Assembly (NCBI GenBank): GCA_903891505.1
Contig: CAITEO010000081.1
Span: forward strand, 1 to 7,603
Direction: 5' to 3'
DNA length: 7,603 nucleotides
From: an uncultured Candidatus Woesearchaeota archaeon
GTDB taxonomy: Archaea > Nanobdellota > Nanobdellia > Woesearchaeales > 21-14-0-10-32-9
A program made the translations under genes and the position numbers. The notes beneath the pieces are model-generated. The model saw nothing but the letters and a program-made list of their open reading frames with translations. It did not search any database and was not told the origin of the DNA. Positions 4,759-7,603 of the stretch are shown piece after piece (the first letter of the stretch is position 1; each line of letters begins with the position of its first letter).

Positions 4759-7424
4759 GAAGAGTTCAAAATTTTCTTTATCTCGTCGTATATTTTTGGG
4801 TTCTGTTCGGGATCTGGAAGGCCTGTATGAAATCCTCCTGTGATTGAACATATACCTGTGAAGTTTTTGTTCTGTGCAAAACTAAGAGGTACGCTCTTTG
4901 ATGGTACAATTCCATCTCCATCTGATCCGAATGTGCCGCATCCAGTTCCTGCGATTGTAAAAATTGGTGTCGTTGTATTTTCATCTTTTTCCAGATTTAT
5001 TATGAATTCGCTGTTCTCTTTCATTTCATCACATTCAGTGTTTCTTCCAAATGCTTTGCAAATAGGCATTATTTCAGATGAGACTCCGTTATTTGGAGTT
5101 CCAATTAGTATGATTTTATCAATGCTCTCGCTTCCATAATCTTTTAGGTATTTTCTTGTTACAAGTCCACCCATAGAGTGGGCGATTATTATTACTTTAT
5201 CTTTTCCAGTTTCGCTCTTTGCTTTTTCTATGACTGTATTAAGTCTCGACGCGAAAACTGAGATGCTCTCGGAATCATTATTGTGATCTAGTGGATAATA
5301 AGTCATTTTGTAGATGATTGTTTTGTTTATTTTTCCAAGAGAATTAGGGGTGATATTTTCATCTGAGTATAATAGTCCTGATGGTATGGCTATGTTGTCG
5401 TTGAAAAGATTGTTTACAAGATTGTTGTAAACATTAGTTGGTGATGTTGGCTCGTTGTTAGAATAGAAGCCGTGGCCGTGCACAAGTATGATTGGATAAT
5501 TTTTATTAGATGCATTATTTAGGCACGTTTCGCATTTGTTGTTATAACAACATATTGGAGGCAAGGCAGGTAGTGTTGTTTTTTCGACAGTGATGCTTGT
5601 ATCTATTGTTTGAGGATCTTCATTGCTTAAATTGATTGGGTTGGTTGTTATGCTGTTTGTGCTGTCGCAGTTTATATTTTTATCGAGTAAAAAAGTAGAT
5701 GGTATAAAAAACTCGGATAAATTGGAGTTGTATGCGGGCTCTGTATTTGTGTTATTTGTCGTTGCATTATTTTTGTTTTTTTTTGTATGGCTGTTAGTTT
5801 GTGTTGTGTTTAGATTATTAAGATAAGTAAGGTAATCATCAAGTATGGATTTTGCTTCTTTTGCAAACGAATCATTTCTTGTGCTTAGTTCTTGTTTATG
5901 TCTATTAAGATTTGCGATTGTTACTCTGAGGTGTTCATTATCTACTGCTTGCAAAAATTCTGGTGTTTGATTGACTCGTTTAGCGACTATTGCTGACTTT
6001 AATGTTGTGAATTTATTTGATAGTGGCATCTCAATTGCACAGAGTTGAATTGTTTTTGTGCTAACTTCATCAAAACATATGCATGTTGCGTTTTCTTGGT
6101 TTTGGCAGCTACAATTTTTTTCAAATAATAATTGAGATACATCATTTGTGCACGGATCGCCAGCATTTTGTATCATACAGGTTTCTTCGTTAGCGAGTAT
6201 TATGTCAAGATCTGTTTCAGAAAATAATGTGCTAGTTTCTAGTTTGGTAGAATAGTTCGCTTCAGCATTCATGATTGAATTATTTATGTTGGATATTACT
6301 GAAAATAAATCTGAGTAGCTAGAAAAATCTTTTTTTTGAATGCTATTTGATGTAAATGTGAGAAGAGAATTAGCTTCTTGAAGATCTGTTGCTGCATTAA
6401 ATGTGTTTTTGTCGACGAAAGATTTTCCAAGCTCAGTGGTTTTGCTCACAAGTTCTAATTCTTGGGATAATTTGTATGTGCTATTTACTGCGTTGTTGTG
6501 GTCGGTTATTCTTTGAATTGAATTGAGAAGTAAATTTGATGCACTTGTATTAAGATTATTTGCAGCAGTATTGATTGCGGTTTTATCAATTACTGCTTGT
6601 GTGGATTCATGGTCTCGAAGTATCCACGCAGATAGAGCGGCATTGAGGGAGTCATTGACTTTTGCAAGAGATAGTTTGTTCTCTGATTGGATTTGCTCAA
6701 GATCATCTTTTTTTGCAGCTATAAGTTTTGAAATTATTTTATTTGCCTGAAGATATTCTATTTGAGCATTATGGTAGTTGATTATTGCTCTGTTAAGTAA
6801 TTGCTCTTGTGAATTCTTGAGTTGTTGTTCTCGCACAGTTAGTTGTCTATTAACTGTTATAATTGCTGTTCTTTGCACGCTGTCGTTGTTTTGAGGGCAT
6901 TTATTTGAAATATTATTTATACAAGTTATCTTGTAGGCATACAGGTCCTGTCCTTCACCAACGTATTTTGGGCTGAATGTTTTGTTTAATGTGATTTTTT
7001 GACTTCCTGTGAAATTCAGCGATCTATTGAGAAGATATTCTTTTGTGCTAACATCAATTAGAGTTTCAATGCATTCAGCTCTGCAAAATATGCCTGAGTT
7101 TATAGTGGTAGTTATCTTAACATTTCCTGAAGTTTTGCTGTCAACAGTTATATCTACATGTCTTGGTGTTGTTTGGATTGTTAAATCTTCCTTGAAGGTG
7201 AATCTGATGTTAAGTAGAATTATAAAAATAATTAGTGCGGCAACTATGCATAGTAGTGTATACACTGTACGTCTGAAGTTTTTATCTTGTCTTAAAGCGC
7301 GAGCTTTATCGTCAGTTGTTGAAGCGCTGTTAAGATTTATTTGATCTTTTTGATATGCTTTATTATTTTGTTTTTCACTATCAAATTTATTGTTATGCAC
7401 CAAATTCGCCCCTTCAATAAACAT
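4755..7424 (-). CDS. Membrane-anchored surface alpha/beta hydrolase (lipase/esterase-like)
   Basis: An 889-residue type II membrane protein. In order: a polar cytosolic tail (1-50), Arg51-Arg52 and one membrane helix (about 54-72), a predicted beta-sandwich-like region (78-195; C114, C118, C168, C176), a helical, partly coiled-coil region (195-410), a cysteine-rich stretch (C416 to C462, seven Cys), more helix (465-540), an Asn/Thr linker (540-570), a second cysteine group (586-634) and a C-terminal hydrolase (642-889). The hydrolase shows an LVHGHG oxyanion-region motif (647-652), the nucleophile elbow AHSMGG with Ser750, IGTPNNG (774-780), Asp837 in DGIVP and His866 in GFHTG, a complete lipase-like triad. 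It has 20 extracytoplasmic cysteines and 26 Asn-X-Ser/Thr sequons. The substrate is unknown: lipid, another ester, or an amide. An in-frame TAA directly precedes ATG 7424, and a ribosome binding site inside the frame favours TTG at 7403 instead; either keeps the membrane helix. It is convergent with ileS. Confidence 0.85.
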   Translation of the reverse strand: MFIEGANLVHNNKFDSEKQNNKAYQKDQINLNSASTTDDKARALRQDKNFRRTVYTLLCIVAALIIFIILLNIRFTFKEDLTIQTTPRHVDITVDSKTSGNVKITTTINSGIFCRAECIETLIDVSTKEYLLNRSLNFTGSQKITLNKTFSPKYVGEGQDLYAYKITCINNISNKCPQNNDSVQRTAIITVNRQLTVREQQLKNSQEQLLNRAIINYHNAQIEYLQANKIISKLIAAKKDDLEQIQSENKLSLAKVNDSLNAALSAWILRDHESTQAVIDKTAINTAANNLNTSASNLLLNSIQRITDHNNAVNSTYKLSQELELVSKTTELGKSFVDKNTFNAATDLQEANSLLTFTSNSIQKKDFSSYSDLFSVISNINNSIMNAEANYSTKLETSTLFSETDLDIILANEETCMIQNAGDPCTNDVSQLLFEKNCSCQNQENATCICFDEVSTKTIQLCAIEMPLSNKFTTLKSAIVAKRVNQTPEFLQAVDNEHLRVTIANLNRHKQELSTRNDSFAKEAKSILDDYLTYLNNLNTTQTNSHTKKNKNNATTNNTNTEPAYNSNLSEFFIPSTFLLDKNINCDSTNSITTNPINLSNEDPQTIDTSITVEKTTLPALPPICCYNNKCETCLNNASNKNYPIILVHGHGFYSNNEPTSPTNVYNNLVNNLFNDNIAIPSGLLYSDENITPNSLGKINKTIIYKMTYYPLDHNNDSESISVFASRLNTVIEKAKSETGKDKVIIIAHSMGGLVTRKYLKDYGSESIDKIILIGTPNNGVSSEIMPICKAFGRNTECDEMKENSEFIINLEKDENTTTPIFTIAGTGCGTFGSDGDGIVPSKSVPLSFAQNKNFTGICSITGGFHTGLPDPEQNPKIYDEIKKILNSS
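7409..7415 (-). promoter_or_regulatory. Internal ribosome binding site pointing to a later hydrolase start
   Basis: On the minus strand GAAGGGG lies 5 bases before an in-frame TTG (7403-7401) and 8 before a GTG (7400-7398), both just inside the longest frame. The ATG at 7424 has no such motif upstream. As TTG is used by ileS, starting at 7403 is credible and would shorten the protein by seven residues. Confidence 0.45.
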
Positions 7425-7456
7425 TTAAGTATTTGAGTGTGTTAGAGGGTTCTCAC

Positions 7457-7464
7457 TTTTAATT
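7457..7464 (-). promoter_or_regulatory. Possible TATA box of the hydrolase gene
   Basis: On the minus strand AATTAAAA lies about 57 bases before the TTG at 7403 and would place the transcript start near 7434. That allows a leader of about 30 bases carrying the GAAGGGG site. The match to the archaeal consensus is weaker than for the plus-strand promoters in this window. Confidence 0.3.
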
Positions 7465-7482
7465 ATTTGCATTTATTTGCAT
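7463..7482. repeat. Tandem 10-bp direct repeat in the divergent promoter region
   Basis: TTATTTGCAT occurs twice in exact head-to-tail copies (7463-7472, 7473-7482). The period is close to one helical turn, which would put both copies on the same DNA face, as expected of a regulator binding site. It sits between the hydrolase gene and the plus-strand promoter at 7530. With only two copies, an operator role is a guess. Confidence 0.4.
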
Positions 7483-7529
7483 TTTATCCGTGCTTAAACA
7501 GGGCTGATATGCACCCCTCTTAATTAATA

Positions 7530-7543
7530 GAAATTTTTATATA
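7530..7543 (+). promoter_or_regulatory. TATA box of the gene at the right edge
   Basis: GAAATTTTTATATA holds TTTATATA at 7536-7543, the same core as the pilin and ileS promoters. Transcription would begin near 7566, leaving a leader of about 34 bases before the TTG at 7600. Confidence 0.65.
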
Positions 7544-7588
7544 GTAGCTCTCGTCTAAAATTAGCATTCTTACAACAAATTTATTGAC

Positions 7589-7594
7589 GAGGTG
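7589..7594 (+). promoter_or_regulatory. Ribosome binding site at the right edge
   Basis: GAGGTG, a strong Shine-Dalgarno match, lies 5 bases before the TTG at 7600, about 50 bases downstream of a good TATA box. The combination marks the start of another gene that continues beyond the window. Confidence 0.6.
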
Positions 7595-7599
7595 CTACA

Positions 7600-7603
7600 T
7601 TGG
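7600..7603 (+). CDS. Start of a truncated plus-strand gene
   Basis: Only the presumed TTG start codon and one further base are inside the window. It is inferred from the ordered TATA box (7536-7543), short leader and GAGGTG motif. TTG is also the ileS start. The product is unknown. An alternative is that the real start codon lies a few bases beyond the edge. Confidence 0.4.

Noticed and set aside
4641..4760. Box C-like ATGATG at the end of ileS as a C/D guide RNA
   Set aside because: The motif overlaps the ileS stop and no properly placed CTGA box D or internal box pair follows.
4840..5139. 99-residue plus-strand open frame opposite the hydrolase domain
   Set aside because: Antisense to the conserved Ser/Asp triad region, which clearly codes on the minus strand; no promoter or ribosome binding site.
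7009..7344. 111-residue plus-strand open frame opposite the hydrolase N-terminus
   Set aside because: Antisense to the membrane helix and beta region; its hydrophobic stretch mirrors the real membrane helix and nothing supports expression.
1..7603. CRISPR array, insertion sequence or other mobile element
   Set aside because: The only direct repeats are pairs of 9-15 bases; there are no regularly spaced repeats, transposase or integrase frames, or terminal inverted repeats.

Overview
The window looks like a piece of a DPANN archaeal chromosome, most like the Woesearchaeota/Pacearchaeota group. The sequence shows two short proteins with archaeal type IV pilin (class III) signal peptides of the QAALEFLxTYGWA kind, an isoleucyl-tRNA synthetase of the archaeal/eukaryotic architecture, AT-rich archaeal TATA boxes (TTTATATA) before genes, Shine-Dalgarno motifs combined with frequent TTG starts, and T-tracts instead of stem-loop terminators. 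The lineage call is inference from family resemblance; no search was possible. The DNA is AT-rich.

Layout. Positions 1-60 are a T-rich tail, probably the terminator of a plus-strand gene to the left. A TATA box at 120-134 leads into two tandem, related pilin-like genes (217-699 and 785-1234), separated by a T-tract region that may partly end transcription. A second TATA box, sharing an identical 15-mer with the first, precedes ileS (1393-4644), which starts at TTG. ileS converges across about 110 bases on a large minus-strand gene (7424-4755) for a surface-anchored protein of 889 residues: cytosolic tail, one membrane helix, predicted beta domain, long helical region, cysteine-rich segment, Asn/Thr linker and a C-terminal serine alpha/beta hydrolase. 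From 7425 to 7599 lies a divergent promoter region with a tandem 10-bp repeat, a clear plus-strand TATA box and a ribosome binding site. A further plus-strand gene probably begins at a TTG at 7600 and is cut by the window edge.

How they fit together. ileS is housekeeping. The two pilins and the hydrolase are all predicted to lie outside the cytoplasm, so the flanks of ileS carry cell-surface functions. No pilus ATPase, prepilin peptidase or platform protein is present, so the pilins must use machinery encoded elsewhere. The most interesting object is the multidomain hydrolase. Its 20 extracytoplasmic cysteines and 26 N-glycosylation sequons suggest a heavily modified, disulfide-stabilised enzyme held away from the cell on a helical stalk. 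Its domain combination is not one I recognise as a named family.
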